From NCBI GenBank assembly GCA_964462525.1, contig CAYWWY010000010.1, forward strand, positions 5,443 to 69,442: a stretch of DNA of 64,000 bases, read 5' to 3'. The DNA is from CAYWWY01 sp964462525 (GTDB lineage: Bacteria > Thermotogota > Thermotogae > MWEM01). How positions within the stretch are numbered: position 1 is the first letter of the stretch; every line of letters starts with the position of its first letter. Below are positions 52,080 through 61,979 of this stretch, one piece after another. Position numbers and translations under genes: made by a program. The notes beneath the pieces are model-generated. The model did not search any database and was not told where the DNA came from. It worked only from the letters and a program-made list of their open reading frames with translations.

Positions 52080-52922
52080 ATGAGTATGGTTCGCATCCGT
52101 TTTCCAAAGTCTGAGCAGGAATTATCTGCAATGATCCAAGAACCTGCCGCAGTTATTTTAAACGGCGGAACGGATCTAATGGTTCAAATGAGAGCAGGAA
52201 GAAAGAAACCCACGCTGCTCGTTTCATTAGAACATCTGTCTGTGGGACAAAGCATCCAGGAAGAGAAAGACTGGATCGAAATAAGCTGTCGGACGACCTT
52301 CGCGGAAATCCTGCGATCCAGACCAATTTTCCTTTATTTCCCTATTTTGGCTCAGGCAAGCGCGGAAGTGGGTTCTTCCCAAATCCGGAATCGAGCCACT
52401 TTGGTAGGTAATCTTGTCAATGCTTCGCCAGCAGGCGACGGGATCTTAGCGCTCATCCTTTTGGATGCGGAAATAGAAGTACGCCGAGGACCCAAAGATT
52501 CCTATAGAACCCCTTTGGAACAGTTCATTCTTGGCCCAGGAAAAACATCTCTTCAAGCGGGAGAATATGTTTACTCGATCCGAATTCCGAAACCGGTTCA
52601 ACCCAACTACCAGTGCTTTGCTAAAGTGGGAAAACGAAAAGCGATGGCGATTTCAATCGCAAGCATGGGAGCAGTCATTTGTGTTGAGAATCAAATTATT
52701 CAATCTTTGCGTCTGGGATTTGGGTCGGTGGGTCCCAAGGTGATCCAGGTTCATGAAGCAGAAGCCTATGCGAGAGGGACTCGTTGGGATGCGGATACGT
52801 TGAAAGCGATCGGAGGCATTGTCGGTCGTTCTGTTCAACCGATTGACGATGTGCGGGCTACTGCAAAGTACCGTCGAAGGGTTTGCGAAAACCTCGTGCA
52901 AAAAATCTTTTCTGTCTCTTGA
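52080..52922 (+). CDS. FAD-binding subunit of a molybdenum hydroxylase (CoxM/XdhB family), orphan
   Basis: 280 residues with the two FAD loops of the family: ILNGGTDLMVQMRAG and SSQIRNRATLVGNLVNASPAGD, plus the C-terminal CO dehydrogenase flavoprotein domain (LGFGSVGPKVIQVHEAE, VRATAKYRRRV). Such subunits pass electrons between a molybdopterin large subunit and a 2Fe-2S small subunit, normally encoded adjacently. Neither is present here; neighbours are mutS2 and an exporter. Confidence 0.87.
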   Translation: MSMVRIRFPKSEQELSAMIQEPAAVILNGGTDLMVQMRAGRKKPTLLVSLEHLSVGQSIQEEKDWIEISCRTTFAEILRSRPIFLYFPILAQASAEVGSSQIRNRATLVGNLVNASPAGDGILALILLDAEIEVRRGPKDSYRTPLEQFILGPGKTSLQAGEYVYSIRIPKPVQPNYQCFAKVGKRKAMAISIASMGAVICVENQIIQSLRLGFGSVGPKVIQVHEAEAYARGTRWDADTLKAIGGIVGRSVQPIDDVRATAKYRRRVCENLVQKIFSVS

Positions 52923-53005
52923 AGTGATTCTTACTCTTTTCTCATATTTCATAATGATCGTTTCAAATACTCATATCCTTTGGCCAAGTGGATGCATTAG
53001 CACCT

Positions 53006-53971
53006 TCAACCCAAGTAGATGTGCTTGACGATCTCTTCAATCCCGGGTTCGGCAATGTGAAAATCTTGGATTTCGAACCGAGATAGAAGAAACCGAATGA
53101 TCTCGGCTGGATTCTTTCCTTGAGGAAAGCTGATGACCATTTGCCGTCTGGATGGTTCATAAGTGGCTCCAATCCTCTGGATCTCAATCAATTGCTGATC
53201 ATGGATCTCTTGTTGTGCTTGGCTCAAAGTTGCGATTAATCGACGTTCTAAAGGAATCAATTGCTTTAGCGATTCCAAGGAACCATGGAATGCAATTCGA
53301 CCCTGGTTGAGAATAAGAATGCTCTGACAAAGTATTTCGATCTCGGGTAGATCATGGGTTGTTAGGAAGACGGTCGTTCCTTCTTTATGAATTTGCTGCA
53401 AAAAATCCAATACCCGTTGTTTCGAGAGCAAATCAAGACCGATGGTTGGTTCGTCAAGGAAAAGGATATCCGGTTTGTGCAAAACAGCTGCGCCAAGTTC
53501 AGCGCGCATCCGTTGCCCAAGACTCAGTTGTCTTACAGGCTGATGGAAAAAAGAATCCAATTCGAGCATTTCTCTCACCCAGGCCAGACGGAGTCGAAAA
53601 TCCTCCTGCCGAACCCGATAGATGGCTCTGAGCAATTGATATGTATCTTGAACAGGAAGATCCCACCACATCTGAGACTTTTGACCGAATACAACCCCAA
53701 TTTGTCGAACAAAGCGCTTCCGGTCTTTCCAAGGGCACAATCCATTGACCAAAACGGTTCCGTGTTCCGGTGTCATAATACCCGTAAGAATTTTAACAGT
53801 AGTTGACTTTCCTGCCCCATTGGGTCCAATGTATCCCAAAAAAGAACCTTTTTCGAGGGAAAGGCTGATTCCCTGCAAGGCATGAATCTTTTTCCGGACC
53901 CGGCGAAACCCTTTTCGTTCGTAAATTACATACTCTTTCTCTAGATCCTGGATCTGAATATACTCCTTCAC
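53006..53971 (-). CDS. ABC-2-type exporter ATP-binding protein
   Basis: 321 residues from GTG 53971. Walker A GPNGAGKST, FGQKSQMWWDLPVQDTYQLLRAIYR (characteristic of the ATPases paired with PF06182-type permeases), signature LSLGQRMRAELGAAVLH, Walker B ILFLDEPTIGLD, H-loop LTTHD. A C-terminal regulatory domain of about 90 residues follows. Works with the two upstream permeases; substrate unknown (viologen-exporter-like branch). Confidence 0.9.
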   Translation of the reverse strand: MKEYIQIQDLEKEYVIYERKGFRRVRKKIHALQGISLSLEKGSFLGYIGPNGAGKSTTVKILTGIMTPEHGTVLVNGLCPWKDRKRFVRQIGVVFGQKSQMWWDLPVQDTYQLLRAIYRVRQEDFRLRLAWVREMLELDSFFHQPVRQLSLGQRMRAELGAAVLHKPDILFLDEPTIGLDLLSKQRVLDFLQQIHKEGTTVFLTTHDLPEIEILCQSILILNQGRIAFHGSLESLKQLIPLERRLIATLSQAQQEIHDQQLIEIQRIGATYEPSRRQMVISFPQGKNPAEIIRFLLSRFEIQDFHIAEPGIEEIVKHIYLG

Positions 53972-54018
53972 ATTCTTTTCCTCCCTTCAGCCCCTTCTTA
54001 TTCGTGATTCATCCCCCA

Positions 54019-54795
54019 TTATGTACCGGTGCTTGCGTATCTACGGATCCCGAGTTTCCAAATCCCCAAACAGACCGGAATCAAGCCGCATATGGCAAAC
54101 CATGGTGCAAACAAGGCGATCAACGAATCGGTCTTTCCAAAATGGAATGCCATCGGGTAATAACCAACCGTAGCCAATGGGATGACAAAAGTCAACAGAT
54201 ACCGGATCACTGAAGGATAGATCGAAGCAGGATAACTAGCGGCGGTTCTTGTTGCGTAAAAAGCCAAAACAGTCAGGTCCGAGTTCTTGATTGTCCAAAA
54301 CGCAACTGCAGCCAATATCAGATTAATCAAAAAGTTGATGATGATCGAAGCGATAATCAATACCACGTATAATCCAAGAAAACTTATATCCCAATCGGGA
54401 ATTTGGCTTAACCCAAAAGCGCCGATTGCAAAACCTTCGAAAATATTCCCCATCCGTTTCCAGTCAACTTTTTGCAAAAGCAGTTGCGGAATCAAACCCA
54501 TAGGCCGAACCATTAATCCATCAAATCTTCCGGTGAGCAGAAGCTCTTCAAAGCGATGAACCCCTTCTCCAAAGATCCGATATGCGCCATACCCAACTTC
54601 CATGATCGAGAACAAAAGAGCAATCTCCCCAATACTCCATCCCCCAATGATCGGAAATGCGCGCATCACAAAATACAGGAGAAAAAAATCGGATGCCATC
54701 ATCAAACCATTGAATACCATTTCCATCCAGAAATTCGCCCGGTACTCTCTTTGCATCTTCCAACTAATCCCGATCAAGCTCAAGATAATCTGCAT
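54019..54795 (-). CDS. ABC-2 family exporter permease (second)
   Basis: About 258 residues from ATG 54795 behind GGGAGGATGAT, 1 bp after the first permease's stop. Six hydrophobic segments, with the family's N-terminal KMQREYRANFWMEMVFNGLM and RFEELLLTGRFDGLMVRPMGL. Heterodimer partner of the neighbouring permease. Confidence 0.88.
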   Translation of the reverse strand: MQIILSLIGISWKMQREYRANFWMEMVFNGLMMASDFFLLYFVMRAFPIIGGWSIGEIALLFSIMEVGYGAYRIFGEGVHRFEELLLTGRFDGLMVRPMGLIPQLLLQKVDWKRMGNIFEGFAIGAFGLSQIPDWDISFLGLYVVLIIASIIINFLINLILAAVAFWTIKNSDLTVLAFYATRTAASYPASIYPSVIRYLLTFVIPLATVGYYPMAFHFGKTDSLIALFAPWFAICGLIPVCLGIWKLGIRRYASTGT

Positions 54796-54796
54796 A

Positions 54797-55561
54797 TCAT
54801 CCTCCCTGAATCTCAATTCTTCGAATCAGCTTTTTGGTCATAACCCAAGCCAAAAGACCCAAGACAAGAATCCAGAATCCTTGGATTATCATAGCCCTTC
54901 CGGGAGACTCAAGTCCTAGGTACACTTGCGCCGGAAGATAGATTGTGGCAGCGAAGGGAAGGTAGGGCATGGCATAGCGGAGAAATCCAGGGTAATACTC
55001 TGCAGGAACATATGAACCTCCCAGGAGATTGATTAAAAAAAGATAGAATGTATGGGCTCCAATGTGGCTCAAAAAACGAATGGCCCACAAACCCACAAAG
55101 TAGTTTAGAAAGAAGGAAATCAAAAAGGCATGAAATGCGCATATGGCAAAAAATACCGCATTGAGCGGTAAAGGAAGCTGAACCCCAAGAAACAAAACCC
55201 CCAGTAGGAAAATGGGTACAGAACGGAAAAGAAAATTGTACAGGGCATGTCCGAAAACCTCGAATATACTACCAGCCATCAATGAATATGGCCGAATCAT
55301 ATCAAAGGCAATAGACCCTTCACGCACTTTCTTGGGTAAGAAACAGCCCGAGGGAAGAAACATAGTAACCCACAAAATTGATTGATTGACCAAAACGTAC
55401 GTAACCATTCGGTTCGCTTCTGAATCATCTTGAAGGATGGCTTTCCATATCATGGCGTAGATATATCCGAAGAAAAAACTTCCAACCGTGTTGATCGCAT
55501 GGTTGAAGAAGTACGCTTTGTTCCTCCGGAAAGCCATCATGCTTAATGCCAAAGCATACAT
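54797..55561 (-). CDS. ABC-2 family exporter permease (first)
   Basis: About 255 residues from ATG 55561 behind AAGGGAGGGGTGATC; an upstream in-frame extension to 55654 has no such site. Six hydrophobic segments, N-terminal MMAFRRNKAYFFNHAINTVGS and KVREGSIAFDMIRPYSLMAG. First gene of the three-gene exporter operon. Confidence 0.88.
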   Translation of the reverse strand: MYALALSMMAFRRNKAYFFNHAINTVGSFFFGYIYAMIWKAILQDDSEANRMVTYVLVNQSILWVTMFLPSGCFLPKKVREGSIAFDMIRPYSLMAGSIFEVFGHALYNFLFRSVPIFLLGVLFLGVQLPLPLNAVFFAICAFHAFLISFFLNYFVGLWAIRFLSHIGAHTFYLFLINLLGGSYVPAEYYPGFLRYAMPYLPFAATIYLPAQVYLGLESPGRAMIIQGFWILVLGLLAWVMTKKLIRRIEIQGG

Positions 55562-55865
55562 GATCACCCCTCCCTTATATTTGCACAGCCGATCCAAAAT
55601 TATAGAGGTATTCAACGGATCAAAAAAGGTAATGGAAGATTGCCAGGAAAGCAAGAAAAGAAGAACCGTGGGGTCCTTCTGGGAAAAAAGAGCGAGGTAT
55701 TATACCAATTCCTTTCAAGAAAATCAAGGCCTCGAAATGCCTTATAAAAATCGCCTTTTTTGGTGGGAATTCCTAATTATGAAAAAGCACTCAAGACAAG
55801 GGCTATTTAAGAACAGGGGACCAAGACAAGGAAGAGATCGTTCAAATTAGAAAAAAATAAGCATA

Positions 55866-55985
55866 AGAGTAAGACAGGAAGTTGTAGGGAAGGGTGTGAA
55901 ACGATATCGAGAAAGCAATGACAGGGCAACCAAAACGCAGCTTTTGAACGAGTTGGTCAAAGTGACGGGGTACGATCGTCATTAA
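55866..55985 (+). pseudogene. remnant of an integrase-type transposase
   Basis: A fragment of about 39 codons between stops reads VKRYRESNDRATKTQLLNEL then VKVTGYDRH. This matches the N-terminal K-R-Y-R...K-x-x-[IL]-L-[DN]-E-[FL]...T-G-Y-[ND]-R pattern seen in some integrase-core (DDE) transposases; the DDE part is absent. It lies in a 757-bp stretch (55562-56318) with no other convincing gene, probably decayed mobile DNA. Confidence 0.5.
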
Positions 55986-56135
55986 TCAAATACGTCCCCC
56001 ATATCACCGATTGTCGGAATCATCTTGGATCTCTCTCGAGAAAAAAATGCGTTTCGCTCCCAGCACTAAGCTCTTGATATCATGGAGGGCCATGAACCCA
56101 TTCAAAATCATCTCCATTCCTTATCCCGAATCCAT

Positions 56136-56177
56136 AAAAAAAAGAAAGGAGACTCTTCCTTCAAAGAGATTCTCCTT
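56136..56177 (-). terminator. intrinsic terminator downstream of the chemoreceptor gene
   Basis: On the minus strand: AAGGAGA-AT-CTCTT, 6-nt loop, AAGAGTCTCCTT (12 bp with a 2-nt bulge), then TTCTTTTTTTT. It lies about 140 nt after the chemoreceptor stop. Confidence 0.75.
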
Positions 56178-56318
56178 CCTAATAGAGTTCTAATGGGAAG
56201 AGTTCAAAGCAATATCTTTAATTCCCGAACCTAGAGAACATTCAATAAGCTAGAGGCATTCTGGATTGGGGAAAAATTTTTGTACAACCCTTTGAGTGCT
56301 GTACTCAGAAAGAACGAT

Positions 56319-58337
56319 TTATGACAAACGAAATTTCTGGGCTTCTTCTTCCAATTTTTCTGCCAGAGCGTTCAATCGCTCAGCCGATTGGCTGACCTGT
56401 TGCGCTCCTTTTGCCTGCTGTTCCACGCCTGTTGTCATTTGTCTGATATCTTCGGCAACTTCTGTCATCGAACGGGCGGAAGTATCCATCGCGCTAGCCA
56501 TTTCTTCCGCTGCAGCGCCTTGTTCTTCAGATGTTGCCGTTAGGTTCCCGATCATGGAGTTAATTTTCTCGACGCTGGTTGTTATGGATTGGAACTGCTC
56601 ACCAATCCGCGCACCCTCATCTTGGACTTTTCCCACCAATTCCACCGTTTTATTGGATGCGGTATCGGCATTTCGAACCCCTTCCGAGAGTTGTTTTAGA
56701 ATCCCGATAATGTTGGTTGTGGCGCCCTTACTCTCTTCAGCCAGTTTTCGGATCTCATCTGCCACAACAGCAAATCCTCTACCGGCTTCTCCTGCTCTTG
56801 CTGCTTCTATTGCGGCATTAAGAGCTAGCAGGTTCGTTTGTTCCGATATGGAAGATATGGAATCCACAATATCTCCAACCTTCTTGGCCTGATCCGCTAC
56901 TTCTGCTGTTACTTTCGAGGTCTGTCGGGTTTGAACTTGGGCATCCTCAATGCTGCGGATTGCTGCATCGACTGCTCTCATTCCATTTTGGACAGCGCTG
57001 GTGGTATTCTCGACCTCTTCGGATAATTCTTGTGCGGTTTTCGAAACATTTTGGGCGCTGGAAGCGATTTCTTGAACTCCCGACGTTACTTCTTCAATCG
57101 ATGCAGAGGTGTTTTGCACATTGGTATCCACGCTATGGGCTTGAGCGGATAGTTGCTCGGATGAAGCCAGTTGCTCTTGAGAAACAGCGGCCAGATCGGA
57201 AGCAGAATGATTTAGTTCCACAACGATCGAACGGAGCGAATGCAACGACTCCCGGAATGCATTGACCATCCGTACCAAGGCATTTGACATTTGCCCGATC
57301 TCATCGGTTCTATGCAAATGAACGTCGGCATGGGTAGATTTTTTTGTCAGGTCCAGTTCTCCAAAACGCACCAGCTCGCTGGCGACATCGCGTACAGGAT
57401 TGGAGACCATACGGCCAGCGAAGAAAATGATAATCGATATGACCCCAATAACAACGATGAAGACCCAAACAACGATCCAAATCAAACGGGTACTCCGTTC
57501 GGTCATCTGCCTGTCGGGGATCGCAACGCCTAAAGCCCAGTTTGGAGTACCTCTGATCGGCTGAAAAAAGAAGTGGATCATTTCTCCGTCTGGTCGGTAG
57601 TATTGCCCAATCCCCGATTCTCCTCGTGTCATACGAAATCCAAGATCTTCCAAACCTCGAAACCCTACTTCTGTTGTTTTGGGGGGATCCAAGACCATTA
57701 CATATTCCGGATGGGTGCTGTGGGCGATGCACAATCCAGTACCGTCGGTGATGTATGCAAATCCGTCCTGACCAAAGTCAATTTCAGTGATTTGCTCGCT
57801 CAATGTGTCGATATTCACCGTGGCAGCAAGCAAACCCACCAATTCTCGTCGATCATTGCGCACTGGGTAGGCAATGACAATGATTGGTTTTCCTGAACCC
57901 CGACTGATGGTGGCATTGCTCACGGAAACATCTTTGCGTAGAGAAAAGATGTCCTGGAAATAATCCCGATCTCGAATGTTAGCAATATTCCCTTCTCGAT
58001 TGAGGTAATCTCCTTTTGAGTCTGCCACAAAAACATAATCGTATAACCCATCGCTATTTGCGATTAACTCATCCAATCGAGATCGAAACTGTTGAGGATT
58101 CATTGATCGAACCGCGCCAGAATTGGCAAAATCAAAAAGTTGCTTGTGTATTCCGCCCATCCATTCTTCCATCATCATTTGGATCGAAGAGACGGTTTGT
58201 GTAATCAAGTTGCTGGAAGTGTCGAAAACGATTCTTTGAGAAAACATCCCTAAAAGAATCGCGCTCACCACCAAGACACCAATCATCAATGGGATGGAAA
58301 CAACAAAAAGTTTGACTTTGAGGGACCGGATTCTCAT
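56319..58337 (-). CDS. methyl-accepting chemotaxis protein with dCache sensor
   Basis: 672 residues: TM1 about 11-31, extracellular double-Cache domain about 40-280 (DYVFVADSKGDYLNREG, DRDYFQDI, FAYITDGTGLCIAH), TM2 286-309, HAMP about 310-360, and a cytoplasmic signalling coiled coil with the hairpin tip QTNLLALNAAIEAARAGEAG. Signals to CheA/CheW, not in this window. The DRDYFQ...D-A type pocket suggests small organic ligands such as amino acids. Own promoter and terminator. Confidence 0.95.
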   Translation of the reverse strand: MRIRSLKVKLFVVSIPLMIGVLVVSAILLGMFSQRIVFDTSSNLITQTVSSIQMMMEEWMGGIHKQLFDFANSGAVRSMNPQQFRSRLDELIANSDGLYDYVFVADSKGDYLNREGNIANIRDRDYFQDIFSLRKDVSVSNATISRGSGKPIIVIAYPVRNDRRELVGLLAATVNIDTLSEQITEIDFGQDGFAYITDGTGLCIAHSTHPEYVMVLDPPKTTEVGFRGLEDLGFRMTRGESGIGQYYRPDGEMIHFFFQPIRGTPNWALGVAIPDRQMTERSTRLIWIVVWVFIVVIGVISIIIFFAGRMVSNPVRDVASELVRFGELDLTKKSTHADVHLHRTDEIGQMSNALVRMVNAFRESLHSLRSIVVELNHSASDLAAVSQEQLASSEQLSAQAHSVDTNVQNTSASIEEVTSGVQEIASSAQNVSKTAQELSEEVENTTSAVQNGMRAVDAAIRSIEDAQVQTRQTSKVTAEVADQAKKVGDIVDSISSISEQTNLLALNAAIEAARAGEAGRGFAVVADEIRKLAEESKGATTNIIGILKQLSEGVRNADTASNKTVELVGKVQDEGARIGEQFQSITTSVEKINSMIGNLTATSEEQGAAAEEMASAMDTSARSMTEVAEDIRQMTTGVEQQAKGAQQVSQSAERLNALAEKLEEEAQKFRLS

Positions 58338-58381
58338 GGTTTCTGCCTCCTTCGTATATGAACCTTTGAATAACTCGTTCT

Positions 58382-58410
58382 ATTATATACGAATCCGTAT
58401 CAAGAGTCAA
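58382..58410 (-). promoter_or_regulatory. sigma-70-type promoter for the chemoreceptor gene
   Basis: On the minus strand: TTGACT (58410-58405), 17-nt spacer, TATAAT (58387-58382). Confidence 0.8.
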
Positions 58411-58539
58411 ATCCATTGAATCCTTGTAGCTCGGTGTCTTGTTCGGCAATAATCAAAAGAATCCCATTATGGATCGACACGAAATTCACAAACAGATAAA
58501 CTCATTATTGGGGAGAAACATCTATAAGGACCATAGTCG

Positions 58540-58569
58540 TTGCGCGTCTTTGGGGTGATCTGGTATAAT
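58540..58569 (+). promoter_or_regulatory. extended -10 promoter for the serine hydrolase operon
   Basis: TTGCGC (58540-58545), 18-nt spacer, TATAAT (58564-58569) preceded by TGG, a TGN extended -10. Confidence 0.65.
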
Positions 58570-58667
58570 AAAGCAAAGAATGCCAGAAATTCCCCAAAAG
58601 GTCTTCCGCGTTCGATATATCCATCCCAATAACCATCTGAATTGGACGATAAAGGAGGCAACAAAAC

Positions 58668-60173
58668 ATGGCAAAGCTTATGATGGTCCTTACACTTTCT
58701 TGTTTTCTGTTTTTTTCCGGTTTTTCTTCTGGATATGTTCTTTTGGAGGATCCGATTTCGCAAAAAGGAGTGTTAGAAGCTTTTGAATCCTTAATCCTGG
58801 AAGGGAAAGAGTCATGGAATATCCCCGGCATGGCCGTGGGAATTATATACCAAGGAACACCCATCTATCAAAAGGCATTCGGGATTAAAGATATGGAAAC
58901 AGAAGATCCCATCGACATCGAAACACTGTTCCATATCGGTTCGACCACGAAAGCCTTTACCGCGGCTCTTATGGCAACGTTTGTCGATGAGGGAACGTTC
59001 AATTGGAACGATTCTGTTCGGGATCATTACCCTGAGTTCTCCTTCCGAGATCCATTTGCCCGCGAACACTTTTTGCTAGAAGACCTTTTCGCCCAACACA
59101 GCGGATTGTACCCATATGCCGGAGACGAAATCGCTTTTTGGTGCTATCCCAGAGAAACGATCCTCGATTCTCTCGCTTACCTTCCTTCTTTGTACAGTTT
59201 TCGATCCGGGTTTAGCTATGTAAACAATCTTTTTGTTGTAGCAGAAGAGATCATGATTCGTCATTCCGGAGCAACCTATAAGCAATTGCTTAACGAAAGG
59301 TTCTTTGAACCTTTGGGGATGAGCCACTCCAAAGCCACAGTAGAAGGGTTTCTTGAATCAGATAATCATACATCAACCCACAGGCACTCGCCGGACGGTC
59401 CCATAAAGATCGATCCCGACGCGGGATTTCTCAATTGGTTAACCCCGGTTTTTCCTGCCGGGGGGATTGCTTCAAATATTCCGGATATGCTTCGTTGGGT
59501 GGAGATGCAGATGAATCTTGGTCGATTCGGAGAAACTCAGGTAATCTCTTCGGAAAATATCAAAAAAATGCATACACCAAAAGCAATTATGTTGGGAAAT
59601 GCGATCGATCCAATCCGCGCATATTGCCTATCCTGGGTTTTTGAAGAGTACGCGGGGCAAAAATTGATCTGGCATAATGGAGATACTTCAGCCTGTCGTG
59701 CCATGGTCCAGATGGACCTCAATCACCAGCTTGGAATCGTAATATTAAGCAATGTCGGAGGTCAAAGTCTTCCAGACCTTTTGGCAAGAAGTTTTATTAA
59801 ACTGGCTTTAGGGATTGAGCCTGAAAATGTGCGCATGCCAGTTGGATCTGAATTGATGGATGATTCGTTCCTCTTTTATCCCTCCCTGCCGATGGAGGTC
59901 TACACTGGCGCATATGATAATCCCTTGTTCGGAACAGTGATCCTATCGACTGACGGTTCTAATCTGATCGGAGTCGCTTCAGAAGCTCTCCATCCTTTTC
60001 TCTTCAAACACCGCACCCGTGACCTTTTTGATATATATTTGCCTGCGTTTTCGACTGATCAAAGCTTGCTTCAGGCACACTTTATCCTAAGCCCCGCTGG
60101 AATCGCGGATCAATTCTTCCTATACTCAGCGGGAAATCCGGAAGGGTATCGGTTTGTTCGGAACAGCGAATAA
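58668..60173 (+). CDS. beta-lactamase-fold serine hydrolase (class C/PBP-like), secreted
   Basis: 501 residues with an N-terminal signal peptide or anchor (MMVLTLSCFLFFSGFSSGY). Catalytic S-x-x-K is STTK in FHIGSTTKAFTAAL, Y-x-N is YVN in FSYVNNLF, and the third motif is HNGDT. The C-terminal extra domain of about 110 residues is typical of esterase/peptidase relatives (Pfam beta-lactamase PF00144). More likely a D-amino-acid esterase or peptidase than a resistance enzyme. AAAGGAGG precedes ATG 58668. Confidence 0.9.
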   Translation: MAKLMMVLTLSCFLFFSGFSSGYVLLEDPISQKGVLEAFESLILEGKESWNIPGMAVGIIYQGTPIYQKAFGIKDMETEDPIDIETLFHIGSTTKAFTAALMATFVDEGTFNWNDSVRDHYPEFSFRDPFAREHFLLEDLFAQHSGLYPYAGDEIAFWCYPRETILDSLAYLPSLYSFRSGFSYVNNLFVVAEEIMIRHSGATYKQLLNERFFEPLGMSHSKATVEGFLESDNHTSTHRHSPDGPIKIDPDAGFLNWLTPVFPAGGIASNIPDMLRWVEMQMNLGRFGETQVISSENIKKMHTPKAIMLGNAIDPIRAYCLSWVFEEYAGQKLIWHNGDTSACRAMVQMDLNHQLGIVILSNVGGQSLPDLLARSFIKLALGIEPENVRMPVGSELMDDSFLFYPSLPMEVYTGAYDNPLFGTVILSTDGSNLIGVASEALHPFLFKHRTRDLFDIYLPAFSTDQSLLQAHFILSPAGIADQFFLYSAGNPEGYRFVRNSE

Positions 60174-60197
60174 TCATGGCAATAAAGGAGGTTATTA

Positions 60198-60599
60198 ATG
60201 GAATCCCACCAAAGTCATACCGATAAAAAAGCCATTGTACAGGCATACTTTGCGTATTTTGATCAAAGAAAATTCGAAGAAGCTCGATCCTTGTTATCGG
60301 ACGATCTGATGGTTTGGTATCCCAATACCCGAGAGGTTTTTCATGGAAGTCGACCCTATATTCAGATGAACCAAGAGTATCCGGGTCATTGGAGGATAGA
60401 ATTAAAAGAGCTTCACGCCCTGGATGATCGGATTATCACAATTACCAGAGTCTATAAGGAAGGAAGCACTCAATCGCTCCATGCAGTGTCCTTCTTTCGG
60501 TTCAATCGGGGGAAGATCTCGGAAATCTATGAGTACTGGGGCGAGGATGGAGAAGCCCCACAATGGAGACTGGAAAAAGGGTTTTCCAAACAAGTATAA
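60198..60599 (+). CDS. SnoaL-like (NTF2-fold) protein
   Basis: 133 residues: KKAIVQAYFAYFDQRKFEEARSLLSDDLMVWYPN...FHGSRPY with HAVSFFRFNRGKISEIYEYWGED, the standard NTF2-like cone. Such proteins are isomerases, hydrolases or binding proteins; no specific role can be read. 24 bp after the serine hydrolase, with AAAGGAGG. Confidence 0.85.
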   Translation: MESHQSHTDKKAIVQAYFAYFDQRKFEEARSLLSDDLMVWYPNTREVFHGSRPYIQMNQEYPGHWRIELKELHALDDRIITITRVYKEGSTQSLHAVSFFRFNRGKISEIYEYWGEDGEAPQWRLEKGFSKQV

Positions 60600-60611
60600 A
60601 GGAATGCCACG

Positions 60612-61721
60612 ATGACGGAAACAATCTTGCCCAACGAATGTGCCGATTTGACCCTTTATCATCAAGGATTGGTTCGACCCCTTTTGGATCCTTCTCAGGC
60701 TATTCAGACTCTTGTTGCCGTGCAGAGTCAATATCACGAATCGCTTTTGCTTTCTCTCTGGGCGCGGTGTCCTTCTCTCACCCAAGAACAAGCGGAAGAT
60801 CTTCTTTGGGATAAAAAAGAGTGGATCAAAACGTGGAGCTTCCGATGGACGCTCCATGGCTTTCACCAAGAAGACTGGGCGCTGATAACAGCTGCAGTTG
60901 GTCAAGAACACAACCAGCGGATCATGAGCCACTTCAAACGAGGGTTTGGCGTTGATAAAAAAGAACTTGACGCAATGAATGGCGCTTTTATGGAGATTCT
61001 TCGATCGGGACCAAAGACACGGAAAGAAATGGACCCTCATCTGGAACAAGTTCGATTTGTCGGAAAAGCCTGGGGGACAGATATGAAATCGGCTGCAATT
61101 TTGGGACTCCTTGTCTGCGCTGGTGGGACTGGCGCTAATGCTCGTTTTGCGAGCCGCTTTCAATGGCTTCCAGACTTGAAGTGGCCAAAAATCGACGCTT
61201 TTGAAGCAAAAAAGCAATTATTGAGACGGTACCTTCGAGGGTATGCCCCAGCAACCATGCAAGATTTCTCCTATTGGTCGGCCCTGCCCTTGTCAGATAC
61301 TCGAAAGGCATTTGAAGCGATCCAAAACGAAACGGTCTGTTGTTCCATGCCTTCATCCCCAAACCCTTTGTACATGCTTTATGATCATACCAAAAAAACC
61401 AATTATGGACCCAACCCATCCTGTACGCTTTTGCCCAAATTCGATGCTTTATTGATTGGGTATAAAGATCGGACTCGGTTTATCTCCCAGGCAAATTATA
61501 AGAAGATCCATCGTCCAGCTGGGCACTTAGAGGCAATCTACCTGCTAAATGGGGCAATTGCTGGGACTTGGAGAAAAAAAGCTTCAGAAAAAAAGATCCA
61601 GATTGCTTTATACCCCTTTCAGAGGCATACAAAGAACGAACAGTCCATTCTCCGTGAGGGATTTGAGCGTTTGGGGTCTTTTCTAAAGGCTCCGGTTGGC
61701 GCTGTAACGTTTTCCCAATGA
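60612..61721 (+). CDS. winged-helix DNA-binding domain protein (PF06224 / HTH_42)
   Basis: 369 residues of the YcaQ/AlkX-like family: ALVAVQSQYHESLLLSLWAR-type N-terminus, repeated winged helices, and the diagnostic LLPKFDALLIGYKDRTRFI and GAIAGTWRKK segments. Relatives are DNA glycosylases acting on cross-links (YcaQ) or similar. 12 bp after the SnoaL-like gene, third gene of that operon. Confidence 0.85.
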   Translation: MTETILPNECADLTLYHQGLVRPLLDPSQAIQTLVAVQSQYHESLLLSLWARCPSLTQEQAEDLLWDKKEWIKTWSFRWTLHGFHQEDWALITAAVGQEHNQRIMSHFKRGFGVDKKELDAMNGAFMEILRSGPKTRKEMDPHLEQVRFVGKAWGTDMKSAAILGLLVCAGGTGANARFASRFQWLPDLKWPKIDAFEAKKQLLRRYLRGYAPATMQDFSYWSALPLSDTRKAFEAIQNETVCCSMPSSPNPLYMLYDHTKKTNYGPNPSCTLLPKFDALLIGYKDRTRFISQANYKKIHRPAGHLEAIYLLNGAIAGTWRKKASEKKIQIALYPFQRHTKNEQSILREGFERLGSFLKAPVGAVTFSQ

Positions 61722-61915
61722 TTTTTTTGGCTCCTTAGGCTATTTATCTTTCGATCAGGCTCTTTTGCCTATTGAGAAATGTTAGCCTGTGTTTTTCCAT
61801 GGTTGATATCCAAATATTCAGCGACCCATCCTCGTTGGGATTTTCTTCCAAGCTTCCCCGAACTCCTCTGTTCATCTGCCCCGACTCCTTTTAAAACAGA
61901 GGAAAAGACCTAATA

Positions 61916-61944
61916 TTGATTCTCCAACGCTAAACCTGTATAAT
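61916..61944 (+). promoter_or_regulatory. sigma-70-type promoter for the terminal lipoprotein gene
   Basis: TTGATT (61916-61921), 17-nt spacer, TATAAT (61939-61944). Gives a long leader of about 150 nt. Confidence 0.8.
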
Positions 61945-61979
61945 AAGATTACTCAAAGAAAGATATAATATTCTCTAAA

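Noticed and set aside
56011..56193. 60-codon plus-strand ORF in the gene-poor region
   Set aside because: No ribosome binding site, and it overlaps a clear minus-strand terminator.
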